From Datura wrightii (Eukaryota; Streptophyta; Magnoliopsida; Solanales; Solanaceae), in assembly GCA_035772735.1 (NCBI GenBank), contig JASDFA010000018.1, positions 141,613,501 through 141,677,500 on the forward strand: DNA of 64,000 nucleotides, read 5' to 3'. Shown piece after piece: positions 1 to 11,492 of this stretch. The first letter of the stretch is position 1. Every line of letters starts with the position of its first letter. The notes under the pieces were generated by a model. That model searched no databases. It was not told the origin of the DNA and was given only the letters and a program-made list of their open reading frames with translations. The position numbers and the translations under genes were made by a program.

Positions 1-112
1 AGATTTCTGGGTGAGCCAGTCTTAGAATGGAAGGGTAGTTTAGCTGTTCTTGTAGTTCATTTCATTTCCTGCCTTAAGGCCAGAAAGATGATCTCCAAAG
101 GTTATGTGTACC
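1..112 (+). pseudogene. Chromovirus protease C-terminus remnant (Tek1a)
   Basis: In frame 2 the first bases read like the end of the retropepsin/pre-RT region of Tekay-type polyproteins: a conserved LEWKGS block, then KARKMISKGYVYHL, which matches the usual ARKLISKGCIYHL tail. The normal next domains, reverse transcriptase and RNase H, are absent. The sequence jumps to integrase at about 113-140, so a deletion of more than 1.5 kb has fused protease to integrase. The element enters from the left edge of the window, so its 5' half cannot be seen. Family assignment is by recognition. Confidence 0.6.
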
Positions 113-1061
113 ATCTATACATCTGGGAGTTAGTTTGATTGCATGAAATTCCCTTGTCCATCATATCAGACAGAGGTACCCAATTTACCTCTCAGTTTTG
201 GAAATCATTTCCCAAAAGGACTTGGTACTATGGTTAAGCTCAGTACAACTTTTCCCTTGCAAATGGACGGTCAAGCAGAGTGGACAATTCAGATTCTCAA
301 GGACATGTTGAGAGCATGTGTAATCGACTTCAAAGGTAGTTGGGATGAGCATTTGCCTCTTATCTAGTTTGCATACAATAACTCATACCACTCCAGTATT
401 CAGATGGCGCCGTTCAAGGATCTTTATAGAAGGAAATATAGATCGCCCATTGGTTGATTTGAGGTTGGTGAGGCGGTAATGATAGGACCAGATTTAGTTC
501 ATGAGGCTATGGAGAAGGTTTAGTAGATAAGGGACAGGTTGAAAAATGCCCAGAGTCACCAAAAGTCCTATGTTGATGTGAGGAGAAGGGAATCAGAATT
601 TGAAGTTGATGATTGGGTATTTCTGAAGGTGACTCGCGTGAAGGGAGTGATAAGGTTTGGAAAGAAGGGGAAACTTAGTCCTCGCTATGTCGGCCCATAT
701 CGAATTATGAGATCTATTGGCAAGGTGGCGTATGAATTGGAGTTGCCTTCGGGATTAGCGTCTGTGCATCTTGTCTTTCATGTGTTGCTTCTAAAGAAGT
801 GTTTGGGTGATCCAGCTCTAGTTTTCCCGGTGGAAAGTGTTGGTGTTAAAGACAACCTTACTTATGAAGAGGTTCCGATAGAAATATTAGACCACCAGGC
901 TCGAAGGCTAAGGAACAAGGAGATAGATTCAGTCAAGGTTTTATGAAGGAATCGGCATGTTGAGAGAGCAACGTAGGAAGCCAAAGAAGATATGATGGCT
1001 AAATACCCACATTTATTCTCTACCAGCTCAGTTCCAGCTTGAGGTATCAGTCTTGCTCTCA
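113..1061 (+). pseudogene. Chromovirus integrase, C-terminal two thirds (Tek1a)
   Basis: The integrase joins retrotransposon cDNA to the host chromosome. Visible are the second catalytic Asp block (SDRGTQF, near 165-185), the third catalytic region with its Glu (DGQAEW, near 265-283), the AYNNSYHSSI block (near 370-400), and a long GPY/F-type C-terminal module at 539-946 (FGKKGKLSPRYVGPYRI, then the HLVFHV and EVPIEILD blocks). The N-terminal zinc finger and first Asp are missing. Stops occur near 136, 365, 457 and 523. Only the 135-codon tail is open, so this is a dead copy. It lies just upstream of its own polypurine tract and 3' LTR. Confidence 0.85.
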
Positions 1062-1274
1062 AACTCTATTTAGTTTTCATGTTCAATTCATGTGCCCAAG
1101 TTTCTTTTATGTATATGGATGTGTGTATGATTCGTGGATTCAGTCCAGCTATGTAGTTTGAATTGAAGGTAGTCGTTCCGTTAGTTTTTGGTTTAAATGA
1201 TTATTATTTGAATATGATGATTGCATTTCTGTATGTTTTCCCACATTCGAGGAATGTTCCCAAAGTGGAGATAT
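1062..1274 (+). other. 3' untranslated region and polypurine tract (Tek1a)
   Basis: There is no coding potential. The last 14 bases (1261-1274, purine-rich CAAAGTGGAGATA) sit directly before the LTR start. They occupy the place of the polypurine tract that primes plus-strand synthesis. The same layout (GGGGAGATA then TGTAACACC) is seen in Tek2 at 46401-46412. Confidence 0.6.
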
Positions 1275-3572
1275 TGTTATACCCCGGAAGCCCAAAGATC
1301 AGACCTGGGAGTTGAAATGGAGAAAAACTAAAATTTGGCATCAGGTCACAAAACGAGTCGTGAGGTGACTCGTGGGGTGGCCCAGGTGATGAGTTGAAAA
1401 TTTTAGAGATGGGATCCCACAGATGTGATAACTAGTCCTGGTCCGGCCCCACGACTCGTTAGGTCAGTCGTGGGGTGGGTGAGTAAGAAAAAAGAAAGAA
1501 GAGGGGCAGTGTACTTGACGGGAGGACCCCATGAGTCGTGGTTAGTCACCACGCTTCGTAGGGAGGGTCGTGAGCAGCAAGATGGAGCAAGGTAAGAGTT
1601 AGAGGCATTTCACCTCACGGATGGTGACCACGAGTCGTGGTCACTAGGTAACGAGTCATTATGTCTTCCGTTACAAGCCCAACAGACTTGAGAAGCAGTG
1701 TACCTCACAGATCATGCCACGACTCGTGGTCATAGAGGACGAGTTGTTGGGTCCCTAGTTAGGACCATCTGACAGTTAAATTCTTCGAATATAGTAAGAG
1801 TTATTTCATAATTCCTAAATTCCTAAGGCCTAAAATACGTCGTTTTGAGTTATGAATGATAATTTTTAAAGAGGTTAAGTTCATTTTAGTCCATTTACAT
1901 TCATGCATGCAAGGAAGAAGGTGAGAGAGGGTGATCAAGCATAGTGTTCCTCAGTTTCTCTTCAATTTCTTCTTGGGCTATCAAAGAAGTGTAAGAATCA
2001 GCTACCAATAGGTGTGTAGGGTTATAAATGGGTGATTCCTTTCACAAACATGCCTAATCCCTCTCTAAATAATGAATGTTCTATGTCTAATCTATGCGGT
2101 TTTAACCCAATGCACGATATTCCTAAACTCTCTACATTGGTATGGTTTAAATATGTTTCTACTGTAAAATTATGAAGCATGGGCGAGTTTTATAATGCTT
2201 TCAATTAAAAAATCATGTTTCTAGCTTTATGAATTAAAAAGCCCATTGATGAAAAGTTCATAAAAGATGAGATTTGTGATGAATGTATTATGATGAAACG
2301 CATGTTTTCAAACTACCCATATTTATAATCATGTTTTTGATTTGAATTGAGTATTTTCAAGTATGATAAAGCTTTAGGAAATGCCCACAGGTTCAAAGTA
2401 TGATTTATGATTTCCCGAATTAAGTTTACCACATGGTTTTGGAGCGAAGACTCCCAATTATCCTTCATCTTATGGTATGGTTTGAGTTGAAGCTTCTCAT
2501 ATGCATGATTTCATACATGAGATGTATTTGATTATTGAGCTTCATCAATAGACAATGTTGAGCTTCATTGAATAACGATGTAGAGCATATGCACGTTTTT
2601 GGGAGCAGTGTCTAGCATTGAGTAGGCTAAGGGTTGATCACCCTATGCCTCAGAATTACATGCCAACGTAGGTTAGTACTTATATTTATTACTTTGGGAC
2701 CTTTTTATGAGTTATCCCTGGCCCTATTAGCCCACAGGCTTGATATCAATATCATGGTATTGTCCCTAGCCCAGACAAGGCTTTGGACGGCTCTACCCAC
2801 TTGAGCGTGATAGTCGGGACCACGTAAACTCTATCGTGGTATGTCGGTTAAAAGACAAGTCTCCCATTGTTCCTCATGATTTCAGTTATGCATGTTCATC
2901 ATTCTTGAGATTTATACATTGATACATGTTCTAAAGCAGTTTTGACTCAATGTTCAGTTTTACTTATAAATATTAGATGTCATCTTTGAGTCAATCGGTT
3001 CAATTATGATGTATGTTATGTTACGAGGATATCATGATTTCAGAAAGAATGCATGCAAGCCCTACTCTCAGATTCTTAATGTTTATGTTTACATTATGCA
3101 TTGTCTTTAAATGATTTTATCTACTTAAGCGGTTTTACTTACCTTGCATACTTGGTACATTCCACATACTGACCGCATACTCTATGTTGTATCTTTTCAT
3201 GATACAAGATCTGGCTCTTAGGCTCAACCCCGATTATAGTCAGTCTTTTAAGATAACATCATATGTTGTTGGTGAGTCCTCATCTCCCGAGGACTAGACT
3301 ATTCAGATTTTCTTATGTACTTTCAATTTCAGATTGTTGAGTTAGTTGGGGTCTTGTCCCATCAACTCGTCATGTTTAGAGGCTTTTCATACATATGGTT
3401 GTATTATGTATTTCTAATGTTATGTGTAATCTAGGCTTCCTCTATAATTGTCTTGTTGATTTTTTTATTTTATTGATCGAGTTAGATGTATGGTTATGCC
3501 ATGGGTCGACTTGGAATCTCTCGGGACTCCTTGTCCCGTGTTGCAATCCCGGCCTCTATTCGGGTCGTGACA
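1275..3572 (+). repeat. 3' LTR of Tek1a (2.3 kb)
   Basis: It starts TGTTATACCCCGG after the polypurine tract and ends GTCGTGACA. Its body matches the LTR at 11493-13800 in order: an early block rich in ACGAGTCGT-like words (1340-1760), a TACGTCGTTTTGAG box (about 1837-1850), a TGATACAAGATCTGGCTC block (about 3203) and a terminal GCCATGGGTCGACTTGG block (about 3498-3515). It is inserted in a related but different LTR (3573-5127). The expected 5-bp duplication on the right would be GGTTC; its partner is outside the window. Confidence 0.8.
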
Positions 3573-5127
3573 GGTTCTAGTGCACTCGAGGACTGTGACC
3601 ACGATTTCATGGTCACTGGGCACGAGTCATTGGGTCCCTCGTAGGGACTAGCGATCAGTTTTCCCAGTGAGTTTATCAAGGGTCTTTTCGTAATTTCCTA
3701 ACCTCCTAGACTCTAAACTAATTCATTTTGGGATTATTTTAAGGGGATTTAGAGGTGTTAAATAGTTTTCCCTTCATTCCCACTCAGATTTTTCAGAAAA
3801 CAACGTAATCTTTCCTCCGAAGAACTCTCAAGCAAGACTAGGGCTTCTTATCTATTTCAATGATTCAAGCTTTCTTTCCCAAGGAATTCGTAACCAGGTA
3901 TGTAGGAATTCAACAAGGGAATACTTCTTCCCTTGTGTCACAAAAATCGCTCCTACTTTCTCTTTGAATTCTAGCCCCGAGCTTTCAAATGTGAAGGGAA
4001 TATATGTCAGATTTCTTTTAATTCATGTAGAATGTTATCCATGTTCATTATAGATATAATTCCATCATTTCATGATCATATTGATGTTGTTCCCATAAAG
4101 TGAATCCTAACCTTGAGTTTTCGGATGTGGATGAATTGTATGCCATATTCTACTATACCTTGTGGAATATGATTTAAGATGATTGTTGGATATCCTCCAT
4201 TAACTAGATATTGTATAAATGCTCTTTCTCGTAAGGGTGATTTTAGCCCTAATGTTGAATGAGATCACCTCAAATTTTTTCCTGTTGGGTTACTCTTCCT
4301 TGTTGCTTATTTCTATCAATGTTGTGGATTCCCATTTTGTTAGTATGAATTGAAATCTCAGTTAGCTGCATGATAGTTCAGTTTTAGTTTGAATGTTAGA
4401 ATCCTCAATGTTATTCAGAATTTGTCAACGCGAGGAGTTAGTGGTGCCTCTTAGTTTGACTCCATCTCTAGCTCATGTGGTTATATGTCAGTTATAGACA
4501 CTACCACTAGTCAGCTCAGTTCAGTCTCAAATCAGTTTTAGATTAGTATATCAGATTTAGGGCATGTCTTTGACCATCAGACAGGGTCTTTTAGACCATC
4601 TCAATTTATTATAGTTATTCAGTTTCAGCAATATCAGTTGGTCATTACACGTCTTTTCAATTTAGCCTTTTCACTTCTTGTGTATGGTATCTCTCACTTA
4701 CTCTGTACATTCAAAGTATTGACCCATACCTTTAGCTGCAGGATCTCAGTCTCATCATCGCTAGCCGATCGCTCTCATAAGACTCCAGCTGCACTATTGG
4801 TGAGTCCTCATCTTTCGAGAACAAAGAGCATTTATTTCAGTTCTATTTTCTTCCATTTATACTTGGAGTTAGCTGGGGGCTTGTCACAACAACTCATCAG
4901 TTGTAGTGGCTTTTAGACACAAACTTGTAGTTTCTTTCAGATGTTTTAAGTGTTATGATTCAGCTTTATTTTCATTAATGTTTTATATCATTACCCTAAA
5001 AGTTTCCGCTATATATATATATATGTTTAATCAGAATACCACTGTATGATAGACCAGGGTTTGACTTGGGGTTACTTGTGACTCCATGTACCGTGTTCTG
5101 TCCAGGGTGTAGACTCGAGGCGTGACA
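3573..5127 (+). repeat. Partial LTR, 3' part, chromovirus-like (Tek3)
   Basis: This shares the organisation of the Tek1/Tek2 LTRs. It has ACGAGTCATTGGGTCC-type words near 3618, an AAACTAATTCATTTTGGG box near 3716 (the degraded TACGTCGTTTTGAG box), GTGAGTCCTCATC near 4800, GGGGGCTTGTC near 4873, and an end at GGCGTGACA (5127). The primary sequence differs enough to call it a separate family. Its left part was displaced by Tek1a and lies outside the window. At 5128 the text becomes an Athila-type gag on the other strand, so this LTR marks an insertion into Ath1. Confidence 0.65.
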
Positions 5128-6180
5128 CTCGAAAACCCGCCACTTGGTTGTCCAAGAAGTTTGCCTCCTCCTCGAAATTTGAGTGCTATGGTCCTGGTTC
5201 CTGTCCCTATGTTTCTAATACATTAACTTTTCTGGCTCCAACGCCCATGATATGCTCTATGAGCAGGTACAATAATATGCACATATGGTCCAATTCTTGG
5301 TCACGTTCTTCCTCCTTTCTTCATTGGTCTGCGGTCAAACAAACAACATATGCACCAGCAGCTGCTTCTGCTTCCCGAGTGTACCACGCTCTGTTCGTTG
5401 TCATCACTCTGTCTAGAATAGTGGTAGCTTGCTCCCAAGTGTGGCTCATCAGTGCTCCTCCCGCCACTATGTCTACTACAACTTTAGTACTTTTATTCAG
5501 TGATCTTTAGAAAATGTCCAACAAACTGTCATCAGGAATTTTGTGGTTTGGGCACTTGGTCAACTTCTTCTTGAATCTAAAGCAGGTTTCATGAAGTTCC
5601 TCTGTCTTCAATTATCAGAAATTATATATTTCACACTTAAGCCACATCAAGGAAAGAATATATCTAGAAAATCTTGTTCGAGCTCCCTCCAGTAGGTAGT
5701 GGAGTTGTTGGGAAACTATGGCTAACTCTGGGCAACCTGTATGCCTTTCATATTCCAGCAAAGTTCAATATGTGCAGTTTGGCAGTTGTGTGACCACTAA
5801 ACACCCCCTTCATGTTCAACAATTGAATCATAGTGCTAGTGATGTCAAATTTTGCCTCAGCAGGCAAAGGTGGTAGTACAATAGCTCCGGTTGACCCAAC
5901 ATCATCAATATCTGGGTCATACTCATTAAAGAATTGAGTGGCATATCTCTATCCTCTGCTCCCCATTCCATGGAGACTAGCATTGATGATCTCATCTCTT
6001 GTATCATCGACTTCCTAAACTGCAGCTTGCCGAGCTAGCTTGGCTTGCCTAGCTTCTTCAGCAAGACTGGCATCTCTCTGCTCTTAGTTCTTCATCCTTC
6101 GCAGTGTTCTTTGAAGTTTGAGATCCAAAGAAATCAGGGACATTCCACTTTGTCAAGTACTTGGCATTCACCAAGCGACA
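5128..6180 (-). pseudogene. Athila-type gag remnant, heavily decayed (Ath1, left copy)
   Basis: On the minus strand this is the counterpart of the clearer gag at 56440-57700. Both share the AEARQA-type helical N-terminus, the LW…NDS…WRELxQxFLxxFFP core of the capsid (here near 5650-5720), and the NPPSGGF-like tail next to 5128. Gag would form the virus-like particle. Stops and frameshifts are frequent, and an antisense open frame at 5148-5510 is only a shadow. The coding sequence is cut at 5128 by the Tek3 insertion. Confidence 0.6.
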
Positions 6181-6295
6181 ACCTGTGGGTGTCAAAAAAC
6201 AAAAAGAAAACGTAATTTATGAAATAAGAACCAAAAGTTAAATACAAGAAATTAATCTAATCTTAGCCATATTCCCCGGCAACGATGCCACTTGT
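6181..6295 (-). other. Leader and tRNA-Asp-type primer site (Ath1 left LTR)
   Basis: On the minus strand, TGGCATCGTTGCCGGGGA at 6290-6273 differs by two bases from the 3' complement of plant tRNA-Asp, the primer typical of Athila elements. It lies five bases from the LTR. The rest is an A-rich untranslated leader shared with 57771-57840. Confidence 0.75.
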
Positions 6296-7980
6296 TGATA
6301 ATGCTCAAACTCACACTTCCTAGTAAAGTATGAAGTGGATGTTGTAAATAAAGAACCCAACAAAGAGGTTGGGGTTGAACCCCCAAGGAATAAGGTAACA
6401 ACTAGACTAATGCCGGTACTTAAACTTGTTGGTCAGTTATCTCCAAATTGAGGGATTTAAAGAAAAACAATAATAAACAAGACTTTAATTGTGGTTTTAT
6501 CAATATTTGTAAATAACTAGGGTAAGTGTTCCCCATGGGTTCATAACTACTTCAGGTATACATGTGTGACCAATCCCAATGCTTACTTGTAGAACTGATA
6601 ACTAGGGTTCGTCCAAATGACTGGTTTGTCCGTATTGGATGACTATAATCAATCACCGAGTTAGGTCTCATGAGCGATTTAAAGCTAACCATTATCAATA
6701 TGTTCCAAATTAACTTTTCTGTGACCGCAACTCAAGTCATACAATGATCATAAAAATCAAGGCTTTGTTGTAATTTTTTTTCCTAATCTCTACTTCTCTT
6801 GGTTCAAGCAAGTAAAAAATTCGGGAAAGTCCTAATATTGCGCACCGTTAAGAAATGTTTAAATATGAAGAAAATCCAATACAAGCATTTAGAATTGGTT
6901 TCGAATCACTTTGTGTAACCCTATTTCGTTAATCCACCATTGTTCCCACAACTCTAGTTGTGGAGGTTTTAGCCCATCTCATGATTGTAAGATTGTTAAT
7001 TAATATTCAAAGACAAAAACATAATTGAATACTTACAACAATAATTTGAAGAAAAATTGCTTTGAGTTATGATGAACAAAATCAAGAACAATTAGGAAAA
7101 CCAAGTGTTGATCTCAAGAATTGCTCTCCAAAACTTGATAATAATTCACAAACAATTAATTAAAAACCTTCCCTCAATGTAGTCACACGTCTACTGTTCT
7201 GTTCTCCAGCTAAAAAAACATAAAAGGTATTTATACAGTCATCAGAAACCTTTTCCTAAGTTAACAGGAAAACTTCCATATCTGGCACCGACTCATCCTA
7301 CGACTGGTCATACGACCCGTAATCGGATTGTATGGGTAGTACCTTGCTCTTGTACATTCCATGGATGCTGCAGAATTGACTAAGTGTTGGCAACTTGTAT
7401 GACTCATATCATGGTCTGATGAGTTGTACACTCCATCCGTGGCTTGGCTCTAAGAACTTTGATATCTTCTGAAGTTTTTACGAGTGTTGTGGTCCGCCTC
7501 GTACCTTGATCCTAGAACTCGTAATTGCTTGTTTCATCTTGAGTTATGCCAATTCTTTAAGAATCACTAGATCTCCCCATGGCTCTGGTAAGGGTTATAG
7601 GTAGATGCTATGATTTGTAGGTTCCACCCGTAAAAGGAGACTCTTGTGCAAATTTTCTGTGAAGTTTTCCACGACTCCAGTTACGGCTCGTACTATCTTG
7701 GTATGGCTCATAATGAGAGTTGTACTTTACTTATGCATTTTGTCTCAGCCTTTTGAGATTTTCGACGAGTCTCAGTACGGCTCGTACAATCTAGGTACAA
7801 CTCGTACTAAAATCAGTACTTGGCTGATTTTCTGAACTTCTATGCATCTTTCACACATTTTTCTCTAACACCTATTTCCTTGAAAGCAAAGTGAAAACAT
7901 CTCATATCCGTATAAACATATCTAAGTTCATGCTATTTTCTCAGTTTTAAGCATTGAAAGTGCTGTAAACTCATAGCACA
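6296..7980 (-). repeat. Ath1 LTR, left copy (1.7 kb)
   Basis: On the plus strand it runs from TGATAATGCTC to CATAGCACA. It matches 8859-10438 along its length and 57876-58246 at its primer-site end: the AAAGTATGAAG…AGAACCCAAC opening, the ATGACTGGTT(T/C)GTCC block near 6618, and a run of ACGACTCGT / GGCTCGTAC words at 7290-7810. In element orientation those words lie upstream of the TATA box. The word-rich block therefore occupies U3. Confidence 0.8.
7226..7236 (-). promoter_or_regulatory. TATA box of the left Ath1 LTR
   Basis: Minus-strand GTATAAATACC. It sits just downstream (element sense) of the word-rich block, and the second LTR copy has an equivalent at about 9776-9786 with one change. 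Transcription would start about 30 bases further on and run toward the primer site. Confidence 0.5.
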
Positions 7981-8858
7981 TGAACACCCTCAACTTAAGA
8001 CATTTGCATGTTCTCTGGAAAAGAAAACAAAAAAACTAAAAATGACACTTAACTAAAAAATAAACCTAAGATACTACAGCCAACACCAATCAAAATTTGC
8101 ACCATGAACTCAAACAGCTTTTGAACCTTTTCTTGGTAAACCGAAGCAGCATATTCCCATCAAGTAACCACAAGTTATTATAAATAGGGATCAAGACATG
8201 TCATCTAGTTATTAACATATAGTCAAGTCACCACCGATGCTTTTCACACGGACAACTGGCAGAATAAAACATAAACCATGTAGCCTTAGAGAAAATGAAG
8301 TCCCCAACTCAGAGATGTATAAAAATATGTAATATGGAACTGAAAAAGTATGACTCTCACTCTCACAAGGAAGTTTCAAATACTGCACATTGGATACCAT
8401 AGGCTTGCCCTTATTTTCTGTATTTCGGCTCCTTTAATCGCCAGGCTAGGATCACTATAGGACATTATTCGGCTTGTAATGTAGGATTTCGGGCTGGGAA
8501 TGGTAAATATGAAATTTTTAGTGACTAAACCCTCCTTGGCACTATAAACATGTGGCTCCACTTTTTACTTATTTCACCCTTTTTACTTTTTCAGCGTTTT
8601 CGTCCCTTTTCTCCATTTTAATGCAATTGTATGGGTTTGGTGTATTTTCAACTTTTCATTTATTTTTATCTTTTTGTATCTTCTCTTAAATTTTCTTTTT
8701 CAGCTCTTTTTTCTTCTTTTGTCATACCACACCTCTTTTTAAACCCTTTTTCTTTTCTTTTCCTTTTACACCTCCCTAAGATCTATGCACCCCTACTCTA
8801 GCCACTCTCAACTTTAGCATTTTACCTAGGTTGAGGTTCACAATATCCAAGGAGGGAC
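7981..8858 (-). repeat. Ath1 3' internal region, truncated copy
   Basis: This non-coding segment matches 10439-about 11330. It has the polypurine-side end (CACCCTCAACTTAAGAC on the plus strand), a GGCTTGTAATGTAGG block near 8472, a long pyrimidine-rich stretch (8570-8790), and a TTGAGGTTCACAAT end near 8831. It stops abruptly at 8858, directly against the TG of the next LTR. In element order that places an LTR straight onto the 3' end of an internal region, so the whole gag-pol portion has been lost. Confidence 0.7.
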
Positions 8859-10438
8859 TGATAACAATCAAACGACGCCTCCTACTAAAGTATGAAGCAG
8901 ACGTTTTTAATAAAGAACCCAACTAGAGATTGGGGTCGAATCCACAAGGAATATGGAAGATTTAGACTAATGCCGGTAAGTGAACTTGTTGGTGAGTTAC
9001 TCCAATTTGGGGGGTTTAAGAAAAATAATAATTAAAAAACAATGATTGAAATTGTGATGTAAAATCTAGAGTTAAGACTAACTAGGGTTTGTGTTCCCCA
9101 TGGATTGATAACTTCTTCGGGTATACACACGTGATCAATACCAATGGTTACTTGTAGAACTGATAACTTGGGTTCATCCAAATGACTGGTTCGTCCCTAT
9201 TGGATGACTATACTCAATCACCAGGTCAGGTATGATGAGCTATTTCAAACTAACCATTATCAATTTGTTCCAAATTTAACTATCCTGCAACCACAACTCA
9301 AGTTAATATAATGATCATCAAGATCAAGTCTTTGTTGTAATTCTGTTTTCCTAATCTCTACATCTCTAGGCTCAAGCAAGTAAAGAATTCAGGAAGGTCC
9401 AAATGTTTTTCACTGTTAAGAAACATTTAAGCATGAAGAGAATATAATACAAGCATTTTTCATTGGTTTTGAATCACTTTTGTGCAACCCTAGCTCATTA
9501 ATCCATCATGGTTCCCACAACCCTAGCTATGGAGGTTTTAGCCTCTCATAGTTGCAAGGTTGTGATATGCATTCATAATTAAACATATAAATTAATACTT
9601 ACAATTATGGATGAGAGAAAAAATTGTTTGATTGTATCCGAATAACTCAAGAACCATTCACAACAACCAAGAAGAAATCAAGAAAATGTTGATCACAAGC
9701 CAATCAACTCAACTCTATGTTGTCTCTATGTTCTCCCAAGTTATCAACGTATTCTACTTAAAATAAAACATAAAATGTATTTATACAGACATAAAAATCC
9801 TTTTCCTAAGCTAACATGGTAAATTTCCATAACTGGTGCCACCTGAGCCATGACAGATCCTACGACCTGTAGCAGGATTGTATGGGTCGTACCTGCTATT
9901 CGTATTTCCTTGGCTTGCTGAAATTTCTCTAAGTGTTGGGCCTCCGTAAGATTCGTATATGCTTCCTACTAGTCGTACTATTCTACCATTTATTGACTCT
10001 GAGAATTCTCAATTCTTTTGAAGTTCTTCACGAGTGAGATGGTACTACTCATACCTTACCGCCACGACTCGTACTATCTATCCATGTTAGGAGTCAGCCT
10101 CTTGTGCAATTCTTCTGAATATTCCCACTACTCAGTGCTAACTCGTACAAGCATTGTATGACTCATACTGACAGTGGTAGGATGCACTCTTCATAACTCA
10201 TCCATCTAAAACTTTTGACGATCTTCAATACGGCTCGTAGCATCAACCTACGGCTCGTACTGAGACTTGTGCCTTTAGCCTATTTTCTGCACTTTTAGGC
10301 TATCTTTTGCACATTCATGCTTCAACACCTATTTGTCCTATAATCAAAGAAAAAGTGCCTTATATCCATATAAATACACCTAAGTCCATGCTATTTTCTT
10401 AGTTTTGAGCATCAAAAGTGGTGTAAACTCACAACACA
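8859..10438 (-). repeat. Ath1 LTR, middle copy (1.6 kb)
   Basis: On the plus strand it runs from TGATAACAATC to CACAACACA. It is collinear with 6296-7980, including the TATA equivalent near 9780 and the ACGACTCGTACTATC-type word block (about 9850-10270). On its high-coordinate side it is joined to a proper 3' region (10439-11492). On its low-coordinate side there is no primer site, only a second 3' region. It therefore acts as a shared LTR in a tandem array. Confidence 0.8.
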
Positions 10439-11492
10439 TTAGCACCCTCAACTTAAGACTTTTGCATGTCCTCAGGCAAATAAAAGAAAAAAACTAAACA
10501 TGACGCTCAACTAGAAAATAAACCTAGGATACTACAACCAATACCAAACAAAATTTGCACTATACATTCAACAACTTTTGACCCTTCTTCCATGAACCAT
10601 GATCAGCTAATGTACCACAAGCAACTGCAAAACATGCTAAGTAGGGATCAAGACATGTCATCTATCTATCAACAGGCAATCAAGTATCGCTGATGCTTTT
10701 CACATAGACCAGTGGTAAAAGTTAACATAACCCATGTACCCTCACAACAAATAAAGTCCCCAGTCACAAATATAGTGTTAGATATTGCATGGGACTAAAC
10801 AAGCAAGACTCTTACTCTCACAAAGAATTTTCGAGTACTGTGTATCAGATACCATAGGCTTTCCTTTATTTTCTCTGCTTTAGTCTGTCAGATGATCAGA
10901 TTTGGATCACTATAGGACTTGTTGTGGCTTGTAATGTAGGCTTTAGGGCTAGAAATGATAAATATGAGAGATTATTTAGTGACTAACCCTTCCTTGGCAC
11001 TACATACATTGGCTTAACCATTCACCTATTTCACCCTCTTTTCTTTTCATTCCTTTTCCTCCCATTTCACCTATTTTGTATGCATTTGTATAGATGTGGT
11101 GTATTTTCAACCTTTTCAAGCATTATTTATTTCTTTTGAATTTTCTTTTTTAAGATTTTCAACTTATTCATCTTTTTTTAAATTTGTTACAGCCTACCTC
11201 ATTTTTAACATTTTCTCTTTTCATTCCCTTTTCCTCGTTCCCACCATTTATGCACCCTACTCTAGCCACCATCAACTTAGGCATTTTGCCTATGTTGAGG
11301 TTCACAATTTCCAAGGAAGGACCAGGGCCAAAATAGGTTCTTTATTTAAAAAATGGGTACGGTTCATTAGTTAGTCAAAGAAAAATGGTCTATTAAAGAC
11401 TCATAATTGGGATCAAGGGAATCATATGATTTTGGTAGGGTCATTTAGGCTAAAAGTGAGCTTAAAAAAAGGGCCTATGATCATATCCTAAC
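10439..11492 (-). repeat. Ath1 3' internal region, cut by the Tek1b insertion
   Basis: It begins at the polypurine side (GCACCCTCAACTTAAGAC on the plus strand) and repeats the blocks of 7981-8858, then extends further to 11492. A GGCTTGTAATGTAGG block lies at about 10927. It ends in CTAAC, the left half of the target duplication of Tek1b; the region continues at 51072. Open frames here are chance. Confidence 0.7.

Noticed and set aside
5148..5510. A 120-codon plus-strand frame
   Set aside because: It is antisense to the decayed Ath1 gag copy; no support as a gene.
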